A stretch of DNA of 64,000 nt from Flavobacteriaceae bacterium (GTDB taxonomy: Bacteria > Bacteroidota > Bacteroidia > Flavobacteriales > Flavobacteriaceae). The notes beneath the pieces were generated by a model. The model saw only the letters and a list, made by a program, of their open reading frames with translations. It made no database searches and was not told the DNA's origin. Every line of letters begins with the position of its first letter. The first letter of the stretch is position 1. Below are positions 40,752 to 49,839 of the stretch, piece after piece. The stretch lies in the NCBI GenBank assembly GCA_009926065.1, contig RFPP01000006.1:1-64000 (forward strand), in the 5' to 3' direction. A program made the translations under genes and the position numbers.

Positions 40752-42527
40752 ATGACAAATGTAACGCGGTTATTCGAGTTTCCTTATTATCAATTAGAAA
40801 AATACAATTCCATTTCGGATGCATTAGTAACGAAATATGATGGGAATTGGATAAAAACTTCTACAGAAGAATACATCAATAAATTCAATGCGATTTCACG
40901 TGCTTTACTGAAAATTGGCGTTCAGAAAGACGATAAAATTGCAGTAATTTCTACCAATAATAGAACCGAATGGAATATTGTTGATATTGGTGTTTTACAA
41001 ACAGGTGCTCAAAACGTACCTATTTATCCTACCATTTCTGAATCGGAATACGAATATATTCTTAATCATTCGGAATCGGTTTATTGTTTTGTTTCCGATG
41101 CTGAAATATTACGTAAGGTAAATCTTATAAGAGCTAACGTTCCTAAACTGAAAGAAGTTTACTCATTTGATACTATCGAAGGATGTAAAAATTGGACCGA
41201 ACTTCTTACCATTGGTGAAGGTCTAGACAACCAAGACGAAGTGGAAGCAAGAAAGAATTTGGTTCAACCTAATGATTTAGCAACTATTATTTACACTTCA
41301 GGAACTACTGGAAAACCTAAAGGGGTTATGCTTTCTCACAATAATATTGTTTCTAACGTATTTGCTGGAGCTGCTAGAATTCCGCTTTCACCAGGAAATA
41401 GCAGAACCATGAGTTATTTACCGGTGTGTCATATTTTAGAGCGATTTTATTTATATTTATGTCAATATTATGGTGTTTCCATTTATTTCGGGGAATCGAT
41501 TGATAAAATTGGTGACAACCTAAAAGAGGTAAAACCCAATTTAATGACTGGTGTGCCAAGAGTTTTGGAAAAAGTATATGATAAAATTTATTCTAAAGGA
41601 TTGGAATTGAAAGGCGTTAAAAAATTGATATTCTTTTGGGCATTAAATTTAGGATTCAAATTTAAACCTTATAATGAAAATGGTTGGTGGTATGAATTCC
41701 AATTAAAAATAGCACGTAAATTAGTTTTTAGCAAGTGGAAAGAAGGTGTTGGAGGCAATTTAGAAATGATTGCTTGTGGAAGTGCGGCTTTACAACCAAG
41801 ATTGGCAAGAATTTTTGCTGCAGCAAATATCACAATCATGGAAGGCTACGGTTTAACAGAAACTTCTCCATTAATTTCTATTAACGATATGAGAAATCGT
41901 GGCTATAAAGTAGGAACTGTTGGAAAAGTAGTTGATCAAGTAGAAATAAAAATTGCTGAAGATGGAGAAATTCTATGCAAAGGGCCAAATGTAATGTTGG
42001 GTTATTATAAAGATCCTGAACAAACAAATGAGGTATTGAAAGACGGATATTTTCATACTGGCGACATCGGTGAAATAGATTTTGAAGGGTTTCTAAAAAT
42101 CACCGATCGCAAAAAAGAAATGTTTAAAACCTCAGGCGGAAAATACATATCACCACAATTACTTGAAAATGCATTTAAGCAATCTCGATTTATAGAACAA
42201 ATAATGGTAATTGGCGATGGTCAAAAAATGCCAGCTGCTTTTATTCAACCCCACTTTGAATATATTAAGGAATGGCAAAAATTACACAATATCACTCCAG
42301 ACACTTCTAATGAAGCTATTGCAAATAATCCAAAAGTTATTGAGCGAATTCAGGAAGAAGTAGATAAAATAAATGAAAAATTTGGAAATTGGGAAAGAGT
42401 GAAGAGATTTGAGCTAACTCCTGACCTTTGGACCATTGATGGTGGCCACGTAACCCCAACGTTAAAGCTCAGACGAAAGGTTATACTTGAGAAGTATAAA
42501 GACCTATTTAATAAAATTTACAATTAA
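40752..42527 (+). CDS. long-chain fatty acid--CoA ligase (AMP-dependent synthetase)
   Basis: IIYTSGTTGKPKGVMLSHNN, MEGYGLTETSPL, GYFHTGDIGEID. Confidence 0.95.
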   Translation: MTNVTRLFEFPYYQLEKYNSISDALVTKYDGNWIKTSTEEYINKFNAISRALLKIGVQKDDKIAVISTNNRTEWNIVDIGVLQTGAQNVPIYPTISESEYEYILNHSESVYCFVSDAEILRKVNLIRANVPKLKEVYSFDTIEGCKNWTELLTIGEGLDNQDEVEARKNLVQPNDLATIIYTSGTTGKPKGVMLSHNNIVSNVFAGAARIPLSPGNSRTMSYLPVCHILERFYLYLCQYYGVSIYFGESIDKIGDNLKEVKPNLMTGVPRVLEKVYDKIYSKGLELKGVKKLIFFWALNLGFKFKPYNENGWWYEFQLKIARKLVFSKWKEGVGGNLEMIACGSAALQPRLARIFAAANITIMEGYGLTETSPLISINDMRNRGYKVGTVGKVVDQVEIKIAEDGEILCKGPNVMLGYYKDPEQTNEVLKDGYFHTGDIGEIDFEGFLKITDRKKEMFKTSGGKYISPQLLENAFKQSRFIEQIMVIGDGQKMPAAFIQPHFEYIKEWQKLHNITPDTSNEAIANNPKVIERIQEEVDKINEKFGNWERVKRFELTPDLWTIDGGHVTPTLKLRRKVILEKYKDLFNKIYN

Positions 42528-42534
42528 AAAAAAG

Positions 42535-42559
42535 TCCTCAATTATGAGGATTTTTTTTT
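42535..42559 (+). terminator. Rho-independent terminator after the acyl-CoA ligase gene
   Basis: TCCTCAATTATGAGGATTTTTTTTT. Confidence 0.85.
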
Positions 42560-42583
42560 AACATAAAATAAATATAAAAATAC

Positions 42584-42595
42584 TATGCGTGCATA
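42584..42595. promoter_or_regulatory. Candidate MarR operator (TATGCGTGCATA)
   Basis: Perfect inverted arms TATGC/GCATA just upstream of the TACATTTG -7-like box (42607-42614) of the marR operon. Confidence 0.5.
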
Positions 42596-42630
42596 CTATT
42601 TTTTATTACATTTGAAAATAAATAAAACTG

Positions 42631-43095
42631 ATGAAAGAGAAAACTATAGATTATATATTAAGAGCTACATGGCAGGCAGTCTCAAGAATGTATAATGATG
42701 AGGCTCAAAATTACGGTGCTTCTATGGCTACTGGTTTTGCCTTGTTGAGTATGGATAAAGACAAAGGAACACCTTCAACTTCATTGGGTCCAAAAATGGG
42801 AATGGAGGCAACAAGCTTAACAAGAACATTAAAATCGATGGAAGATAAAGGGTTAATTATAAGGAAGAAAAATCCAAAAGATGGTCGTGGAGTACTAATT
42901 TACCTAACTGATTTTGGGAGAGAAAAGAGAGAATTATCCAGAAATACTGTTTTAAAATTTAACGAAACAATTAAAAATCATGTTTCAGAAGAGAAATTAA
43001 AGCACTTTACGGAAGTAACTGATATTATAAATGAATTAATTCTAGAGAAAAAAATATTTAGTAATACCGAAAGTCCAACAGACCAAAAAAAATAA
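42631..43095 (+). CDS. MarR family transcriptional regulator
   Basis: Winged-helix: LGPKMGMEATSLTRTLKSMEDKGLIIRKKNPKDGRGVLIYLTDFG. Confidence 0.92.
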   Translation: MKEKTIDYILRATWQAVSRMYNDEAQNYGASMATGFALLSMDKDKGTPSTSLGPKMGMEATSLTRTLKSMEDKGLIIRKKNPKDGRGVLIYLTDFGREKRELSRNTVLKFNETIKNHVSEEKLKHFTEVTDIINELILEKKIFSNTESPTDQKK

Positions 43096-43099
43096 ATAA

Positions 43100-45490
43100 A
43101 TGAAACGTACCATTAAAAAAGTTGCAGTTATAGGTTCCGGTATTATGGGATCGGGAATTGCATGTCATTTTGCCAATATCGGAGTTGAAGTTTTACTATT
43201 AGATATTATACCAAATCAATTGACAAGTGACGAAGAAAAAAAGGGATTAACATTAGAAAGTAAGATCGTTAGAAATAGATTGGTTAATGAGCATTTAGCC
43301 AATTCATTAAAATCGAAACCTTCCCCTATTTACAATCAAAAATTTGCTAGTAGAATTACCACAGGAAACACCACCGACGATTTGGTTAAAATTGCCAATG
43401 TAGATTGGATTATTGAAGTGGTTGTTGAGCGTTTGGATGTCAAGAAATTAGTATTTGAACAAATAGAAAAATACCGCAAACCAGGAACTTTGGTAACATC
43501 AAATACTTCAGGAATTCCGATTCACTTTATGAGTGAAGGAAGAAGTGAAGATTTTCAGAAGCACTTTTGTGGAACCCACTTTTTTAATCCAGCAAGATAT
43601 TTAAAATTATTTGAGATTATTCCAGGGCCGCAAACCTCCCCTGAAATAATTGATTTTCTTACAATATACGGAGAGAAATTTTTAGGAAAAACTTCGGTTG
43701 TTGCCAAAGATACTCCCGCATTTATAGGTAATCGAATTGGTATTTTTGGAATTCAGAGTTTATTTCACTTAGTCAAAGAATTAGGTTTAACTATTGAAGA
43801 AGTTGATAAATTAACAGGTCCAGTTATTGGAAGACCTAAATCGGCGACTTTTAGAACGGTTGATGTAGTTGGATTAGACACTTTAGTACATGTGGCCAAC
43901 GGAATTTATGAAAACTGTCCTAATGACGAAAAACACGATTTGTTTCAATTACCCAATTTTATAAAAAAAATGATGGAAAACAATTGGCTTGGAAGCAAAA
44001 CTGGTCAAGGTTTTTATAAAAAAGAAGGTCGAGATATTTTATCATTGAATTTAAATACATTAGAATATAGAGCCGCAAAAAAAGCATCATTTGCAACGCT
44101 CGAATTAACAAAAACGATAGCAAAACCTATTGATCGTTTCAAAATATTGGTAACCGGAAAAGACAAAGCTGGAGAATTTTATAGAAAGAGTTTTGCTTCT
44201 ATGTTTGCTTATGTTTCCAATAGAATTCCAGAAATAGCTGATGAATTGTACAAAATTGACGATGCGATGAAAGCTGGTTTTGGTTGGGAAAATGGTCCGT
44301 TCGAAATTTGGGATGCCATTGGTGTTGAAAAAGGAATCGAAATCATGAAAACGGAAGGCTTAGAACCTAATTCTTGGGTGAATGATATGTTGGCTTCTGG
44401 AAATTCGAGTTTTTATACCGTAAAAGAAGGTGCAACCTATTATTATTCGATTCCAAATAAAACACAAACGAAAGCTCTAGGTCAGGATGCCTTTATTATC
44501 TTAAACAATATTCGCGAAAGCAAAAAGGTATGGAGTAATAGCGGAGCAATTATTCAAGATTTAGGAGATGGAATTTTGAATTTAGAATTCCAATCGAAAA
44601 TGAACACCATTGGAGGCGACGTTTTACAGGCCATCAACAAAGCTATTGATTTATCAGAAAAAGAATATCAAGGATTGGTTATTGGAAACCAAGCAGCAAA
44701 TTTCAGTGTGGGTGCAAATATCGGAATGATATTTATGATGGCTGTAGAGCAAGAATATGACGAATTGAATATGGCTATTAAAATGTTCCAAGACACAATG
44801 ATGCGTGTTCGATATTCTGGAATTCCAGTAATTGTTGCTCCACACGGAATGACACTGGGAGGAGGTTGCGAAATGAGCATGCACGCTGATAAAGTAGTTG
44901 CTGCGGCAGAAACGTATATTGGATTAGTAGAATTTGGAGTTGGTGTAATTCCAGGTGGTGGAGGTTCGAAGGAAATGACCTTACGAGCTTCTGATTTATT
45001 TCGAAAAAATGACGTTGAATTGAATGTATTACAAGAATATTTCTTGACTGTTGCAATGGCAAAAGTTTCTACTTCAGCTTATGAAGCCTACGATTTGGGT
45101 ATTTTACAACATGGGAAAGACGTTGTAATAGTAAATAAAGACCGCCAAATTGCTGAAGCTAAAAAACATGCATTATTAATGGCAGAGGCAGGATACACTC
45201 AACCTATTCGCCGAAACGATGTGAAAGTTTTAGGAAAACAAGCGTTGGGAATGTTCTTAGTTGGAACTGATCAAATGGAAGCTGGAAAATACATTTCAGA
45301 ACATGACAAGAAAATCGCAAATAAACTGGCTTATGTTATGGCGGGAGGAGATTTATCAGAACCTACATTGGTATCAGAACAATATTTATTAGACATAGAA
45401 AGAGAAGCTTTTTTGAGTTTATGTACCGAAAGAAAAACCTTGGAAAGAATACAATTTATGTTAACTAAGGGGAAACCGCTTCGCAATTAA
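43100..45490 (+). CDS. 3-hydroxyacyl-CoA dehydrogenase / enoyl-CoA hydratase fusion
   Basis: VAVIGSGIMGSGIACHFANIGVEVLLLDI NAD-binding motif, HFFNPARYLKLFEIIPG, C-terminal crotonase APHGMTLGGGCEMSMHAD. Confidence 0.95.
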   Translation: MKRTIKKVAVIGSGIMGSGIACHFANIGVEVLLLDIIPNQLTSDEEKKGLTLESKIVRNRLVNEHLANSLKSKPSPIYNQKFASRITTGNTTDDLVKIANVDWIIEVVVERLDVKKLVFEQIEKYRKPGTLVTSNTSGIPIHFMSEGRSEDFQKHFCGTHFFNPARYLKLFEIIPGPQTSPEIIDFLTIYGEKFLGKTSVVAKDTPAFIGNRIGIFGIQSLFHLVKELGLTIEEVDKLTGPVIGRPKSATFRTVDVVGLDTLVHVANGIYENCPNDEKHDLFQLPNFIKKMMENNWLGSKTGQGFYKKEGRDILSLNLNTLEYRAAKKASFATLELTKTIAKPIDRFKILVTGKDKAGEFYRKSFASMFAYVSNRIPEIADELYKIDDAMKAGFGWENGPFEIWDAIGVEKGIEIMKTEGLEPNSWVNDMLASGNSSFYTVKEGATYYYSIPNKTQTKALGQDAFIILNNIRESKKVWSNSGAIIQDLGDGILNLEFQSKMNTIGGDVLQAINKAIDLSEKEYQGLVIGNQAANFSVGANIGMIFMMAVEQEYDELNMAIKMFQDTMMRVRYSGIPVIVAPHGMTLGGGCEMSMHADKVVAAAETYIGLVEFGVGVIPGGGGSKEMTLRASDLFRKNDVELNVLQEYFLTVAMAKVSTSAYEAYDLGILQHGKDVVIVNKDRQIAEAKKHALLMAEAGYTQPIRRNDVKVLGKQALGMFLVGTDQMEAGKYISEHDKKIANKLAYVMAGGDLSEPTLVSEQYLLDIEREAFLSLCTERKTLERIQFMLTKGKPLRN

Positions 45491-45517
45491 TTATAAATTA
45501 TGAATTATAAATAATAA

Positions 45518-45542
45518 AAGATAATAGACGGAAGATGATAGA
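45518..45542 (+). repeat. Repeat copy L1 of the AAGATAATAGACGGA... family
   Basis: AAGATAATAGACGGAAGATGATAGA; about 22/26 match to the reverse complement of 47262-47287. Confidence 0.75.
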
Positions 45543-45606
45543 AAAATTCGAAGTAAAATTTTATCAATCTATTATCTCATTGTCTATCAAAAAAAAAAAA
45601 GAAATT

Positions 45607-46788
45607 ATGAAAACAGCCTATATTGTAAAAGCTTACAGAACTGCCGTTGGTAAAGCACCAAAAGGCCTATTTAGATTCAAGCGACCTGATGAATTGGCGG
45701 CGGAAACAATCCAGTTTATGATGAATGAATTACCCGATTTCGACAAAAAACGCATCGATGACGTAATGGTTGGAAATGCCATGCCAGAAGCAGAACAAGG
45801 TTTGAATATGGGACGATTGATTTCATTAATGGGATTAAAAATCGAGGATGTTCCTGGAGTAACAGTTAATAGATATTGTGCTTCAGGATTAGAAACTATA
45901 GGAATGGCAACGGCTAAAATTCAATCAGGAATGGCCGATTGTATAATTGCTGGAGGTGCGGAAAGTATGAGTTTTATTCCTATGGGTGGTTATAAACCAA
46001 CCCCTGATTATGCAGCAGCAAAAGCCGGAAATGAAGATTACTATTGGGGAATGGGTTTAACTGCAGAAGCGGTTGCCCGACAATATAACATTTCAAGAAT
46101 AGACCAAGATGAATTTGCTTATAATTCACACATGAAAGCTTTGAAAGCACAATCGGAAGGAAAATTTGACAAACAGATTGTACCAATTACGATTGAGCAA
46201 ACCTTCATCAATGAAAATGGTAAAAAAGAAACCAAATCCTATTTAGTTAATAAAGATGAAGGTCCACGAGCAGGAACTTCCGTAGAAGCTTTGGCAGGAT
46301 TACGAGCAGTTTTTGCAGCTGACGGAAGTGTAACTGCTGGAAATTCTTCCCAAATGAGTGACGGAGCGGCATTTATATTAATAATGAGTGAAGAAATGGT
46401 TAAAGAACTCAACCTCACTCCTATTGCAAGATTAGTCAATTTTGCTTCCGCTGGTGTAGAACCAAGAATTATGGGAATTGGGCCAGTAAAAGCCATTCCA
46501 AAAGCATTAAAACAAGCAGGATTGCAATTAAAAGATATCGATTTAATCGAATTGAATGAAGCATTTGCCTCACAATCATTGGCTGTAATTCGTGAATTGG
46601 ATTTAAATCCAGAAATAGTAAATGTTAATGGAGGAGCAATTGCATTGGGGCATCCACTAGGTTGTACAGGAGCAAAATTATCAGTTCAATTGTTTGACGA
46701 AATGAAATTACGAGGGAGTAAATACGGGTTAGTGAGTATGTGTGTTGGAACTGGTCAGGGAAGTGCGGGGGTTTTTGAGTTGTTGTAG
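45607..46788 (+). CDS. acetyl-CoA C-acyltransferase (thiolase)
   Basis: VNRYCASGLETI, NVNGGAIALGHPLGCTGAK, CVGTGQGSAGVFE; start set to MKTAYIVKAYRT at 45607. Confidence 0.95.
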   Translation: MKTAYIVKAYRTAVGKAPKGLFRFKRPDELAAETIQFMMNELPDFDKKRIDDVMVGNAMPEAEQGLNMGRLISLMGLKIEDVPGVTVNRYCASGLETIGMATAKIQSGMADCIIAGGAESMSFIPMGGYKPTPDYAAAKAGNEDYYWGMGLTAEAVARQYNISRIDQDEFAYNSHMKALKAQSEGKFDKQIVPITIEQTFINENGKKETKSYLVNKDEGPRAGTSVEALAGLRAVFAADGSVTAGNSSQMSDGAAFILIMSEEMVKELNLTPIARLVNFASAGVEPRIMGIGPVKAIPKALKQAGLQLKDIDLIELNEAFASQSLAVIRELDLNPEIVNVNGGAIALGHPLGCTGAKLSVQLFDEMKLRGSKYGLVSMCVGTGQGSAGVFELL

Positions 46789-46795
46789 TAGATAA

Positions 46796-46821
46796 TAGAT
46801 AATAGACGGATGGATAATAGA
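46796..46821 (+). repeat. Repeat copy L2, left inverted repeat bracketing the four-helix-bundle gene
   Basis: TAGATAATAGACGGATGGATAATAGA, inside a GATAATAGA-rich tract (46791-46837); about 20/26 match to the reverse complement of 47262-47287. Confidence 0.7.
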
Positions 46822-46870
46822 CGATAGATAATAGATATTAATAAAAATCAAAGCGATAAAAAGATAAAAT

Positions 46871-47236
46871 ATGAGCGAATTTAAAAGACATAATTTTAAG
46901 AAACTTAAAATATGGCAAATGGGAATGGAACTAGCCAAACAAATCTTAGATATTACTGATACTTATCCTAGTTCTGAAAAATTTGATCTAAAAAATCAAA
47001 TGGATAGATGTTCTATTTCAATGCCTTCGAATATTGCAGAAGGTTCGAGTAGAACTGATAAATCCTTCAGTCATTTCATTGATATTTCGTTAGGATCTTC
47101 TTATGAATTACAATCACAACTAATATTAGTAAATCATAGAAAATATATCACCGACGATTTCTCAAGTTTAATTGAAATTAAAATAGAGGAGTTTCAAAAG
47201 GCAACGATGTCAATTCAAAACACATTAAATAAATAA
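46871..47236 (+). CDS. four-helix-bundle protein (S23/IVP-like family)
   Basis: FKKLKIWQMGMELAKQILDITDTYPSSEKFDLKNQMDRCSISMPSNIAEGSSR is the classic signature of this family. Confidence 0.93.
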   Translation: MSEFKRHNFKKLKIWQMGMELAKQILDITDTYPSSEKFDLKNQMDRCSISMPSNIAEGSSRTDKSFSHFIDISLGSSYELQSQLILVNHRKYITDDFSSLIEIKIEEFQKATMSIQNTLNK

Positions 47237-47261
47237 AATAATATTAAATCAAGATAAGGCG

Positions 47262-47287
47262 TCTAACATCTATTCGTCTATAATCTT
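47262..47287 (-). repeat. Repeat copy R, right inverted repeat bracketing the four-helix-bundle gene
   Basis: TCTAACATCTATTCGTCTATAATCTT; reverse complement AAGATTATAGACGAATAGATGTTAGA matches L1 and L2. Confidence 0.72.
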
Positions 47288-47301
47288 TAATCTGCAAAAT
47301 A

Positions 47302-49092
47302 ATGGATATTAAAACACGAGGAGGTCAATTCCTAGTAAAAGAGACAAAATGTGAAGATGTTTTCACGCCCGAAGACTTCAATGAAGAGCAACTGATGATG
47401 CGTGATTCAGTTAGAGAATTTGTAGACAAAGAGATTTGGCCTTACAAAGATAGATTTGAAAACAAAGATTTCGCCTTAACTGAGGAAACGATGAAAAAAG
47501 CGGGAGATCTTGGATTTCTTAGTGTAGCTGTACCTGAAGCTTATGGCGGAATGGGAATGGGATTTGTAAATACAGTATTGGTTTGCGATTATATTTCGGG
47601 AGCTACAGGTTCGTTTTCAACGGCATTTGGTGCGCACACCGGAATAGGAACCATGCCAATTACGCTTTATGGAACTGAGGAGCAAAAGCAAAAATATGTT
47701 CCAAAACTCGCATCAGGAGAATGGTTTGGTGCTTATTGTTTAACAGAACCTGGGGCTGGATCGGATGCAAATTCTGGGAAAACAAAAGCAGTTTTATCAG
47801 AAGATGGAACACATTACAAAATTACAGGACAAAAAATGTGGATTTCAAATGCTGGTTTTTGTTCTTTATTTATTGTTTTTGCTCGTATCGAAGATGACAA
47901 AAACATAACTGGTTTTATTGTTGAAAACGATCCTTGTAATGGAATTTCAATGGGAGAAGAAGAACATAAGTTAGGAATTAGAGCCTCTTCTACTCGACAA
48001 GTGTTCTTTAATGAAACTAAAGTTCCAATAGAAAATATGCTATCGGAAAGAGGAAATGGTTTTAAAATTGCCATGAATGCTTTGAATGTTGGAAGAATAA
48101 AATTAGCTGCAGCTTGCTTAGACGCTCAACGAAGAGTTACAACAGGAGCTATAAAATATGCAGTTGATAGATTCCAATTCAATACTTCAATCTCTCAGTT
48201 TGGGGCAGTGAGACAAAAAATTGCTGAAATGGCTACTTCATGTTATGCTGGTGAAAGCGCAACTTATAGAGCAGCAAAAGATATAGAAGATAGAATAACT
48301 GCTCGTGAAAAAGATGGTGCCACTCATCAGGAAGCAGAATTGAAAGGAGTTGAAGAATATGCAATTGAGTGTTCTATTTTGAAAGTTGCTGTTTCTGAAG
48401 ACGTTCAAAATTGTGCTGATGAAGGAATACAGATTTTTGGCGGAATGGGATTTTCAGAGGATACTCCTATGGAAAGTGCATGGAGAGACGCCAGAATTGC
48501 ACGTATTTATGAAGGTACCAACGAAATCAATAGAATGCTTTCAGTTGGAATGCTAATTAAAAAAGCAATGAAAGGCCACGTTGATTTATTAGGACCTGCT
48601 TCTCAAGTTCAGGAAGAATTAATGGGAATTCCATCATTTGAAACATCAGATTATTCTGAATTATTTGCTGAAGAAAAAGAGATGATTGGAAAAATAAAAA
48701 AGGCCTTTTTAATGGTTGCAGGTGGTGCAGTTCAAAAATACGGTCCGGATTTAGAAGGACACCAACAATTATTAATGGCTGCTGCCGACATGCTTATTGA
48801 AATTTACATGGCAGAAAGTACGATTCTTAGAACAGAGAAAATTGCTAAAAATAATGGAGAAGAAAAAGTTCAAGAACAAATTGCAATGGCAAAACTTTAC
48901 TTGTATAAAGCAGTAGATATCATTAATTTAAGAGGTAAAGAGAGTATAATTTCATTTGCAGAGGGTGACGAACAACGAATGATGTTAATGGGATTACGTA
49001 GATATACAAAATATACAAATATGCCAAATATAGTAGCTTTAAGAGAAATAATCACTTCAAAATTAGTTGACAAAAACGAATATTGTTTTTAA
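47302..49092 (+). CDS. acyl-CoA dehydrogenase family protein
   Basis: CLTEPGAGSDANSGKTKA, KMWISNAGF, IQIFGGMGFSEDTPMESAWRDARIARIYEGTNEIN. Confidence 0.95.
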   Translation: MDIKTRGGQFLVKETKCEDVFTPEDFNEEQLMMRDSVREFVDKEIWPYKDRFENKDFALTEETMKKAGDLGFLSVAVPEAYGGMGMGFVNTVLVCDYISGATGSFSTAFGAHTGIGTMPITLYGTEEQKQKYVPKLASGEWFGAYCLTEPGAGSDANSGKTKAVLSEDGTHYKITGQKMWISNAGFCSLFIVFARIEDDKNITGFIVENDPCNGISMGEEEHKLGIRASSTRQVFFNETKVPIENMLSERGNGFKIAMNALNVGRIKLAAACLDAQRRVTTGAIKYAVDRFQFNTSISQFGAVRQKIAEMATSCYAGESATYRAAKDIEDRITAREKDGATHQEAELKGVEEYAIECSILKVAVSEDVQNCADEGIQIFGGMGFSEDTPMESAWRDARIARIYEGTNEINRMLSVGMLIKKAMKGHVDLLGPASQVQEELMGIPSFETSDYSELFAEEKEMIGKIKKAFLMVAGGAVQKYGPDLEGHQQLLMAAADMLIEIYMAESTILRTEKIAKNNGEEKVQEQIAMAKLYLYKAVDIINLRGKESIISFAEGDEQRMMLMGLRRYTKYTNMPNIVALREIITSKLVDKNEYCF

Positions 49093-49125
49093 AAATAAAA
49101 ACACTTAAAATGTTGGTTTAGGTGG

Positions 49126-49165
49126 AAAAGTCACTATGTATTTATTTACAAAGTGACTTTTTTTT
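49126..49165 (+). terminator. Rho-independent terminator after the acyl-CoA dehydrogenase gene
   Basis: AAAAGTCACTatgtatttatttacaAAGTGACTTTTTTTT. Confidence 0.85.
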
Positions 49166-49244
49166 GTTTGAATTAAAATTAAATTTGTTTAAAGGAAACC
49201 TGGAATAATTAATAATTAGTAATTTTATAAATTAATTTAAAAAC

Positions 49245-49772
49245 ATGAAAAAAATATTAGTTTCTATCGTAATCATAATTGCAGTAATAGTAGGCTGTAA
49301 AACGAACTCTTCAAAAGGAGTTGCCTCAAAACTGAATGTAATATTTGAGCCAAAAAGTAGTAGTAATGTTCAAGGAACAGGCTTTTTTACAGAAAAAAAT
49401 AATCAAGTTACTTTTACCGCTAAATTTTCAGGTTTAAAACCAGGTATTCACGCCATACATATTCATGAAAAATCCGATTGTAGTGCTGCAGACGGGAGTT
49501 CTGCCGGTGGACATTGGAATCCAACTTTCAAAAAACATGGAAAGTTAGGTGAAGGAGATGCACATAAAGGGGATATTGGTAATTTTACGGCAGATGATTT
49601 AGGTAATGGAAGCATTACATTCAATACTAACGAATGGTGTATCGGATGTGAAGATAAAACTAAAGACATACTAGGAAAAAGCTTAATAGTTCATCAAGGT
49701 GCCGACGATTACGTTTCACAACCAGCAGGAAATTCAGGTGCTAGAGTAGCATGTTCAGCAATTATCAAATAA
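49245..49772 (+). CDS. Cu/Zn superoxide dismutase family protein, predicted lipoprotein
   Basis: HAIHIHEKSDCSAADGSSAGGHWNP, HKGDIGN, LIVHQGADDYVSQPAGNSGARVACSAI; lipobox AVIVGC. Confidence 0.93.
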   Translation: MKKILVSIVIIIAVIVGCKTNSSKGVASKLNVIFEPKSSSNVQGTGFFTEKNNQVTFTAKFSGLKPGIHAIHIHEKSDCSAADGSSAGGHWNPTFKKHGKLGEGDAHKGDIGNFTADDLGNGSITFNTNEWCIGCEDKTKDILGKSLIVHQGADDYVSQPAGNSGARVACSAIIK

Positions 49773-49839
49773 AAATTAAATTTCTATAAATATTATTTTT
49801 GATATCTTAAATATATAAATTTGTTGATATAAATTTCAA

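Noticed and set aside
45535-45606. N-terminal extension of the thiolase starting at 45535
   Set aside because: The upstream ATG lies inside the repeat copy and the extension is unlike thiolases; MKTAYIVKAYRTAVGK at 45607 is the natural start.
46871-47236. Diversity-generating retroelement (four-helix-bundle protein as Avd-like accessory)
   Set aside because: No reverse transcriptase ORF and no template/variable repeat pair nearby; the protein reads as S23/IVP-like.
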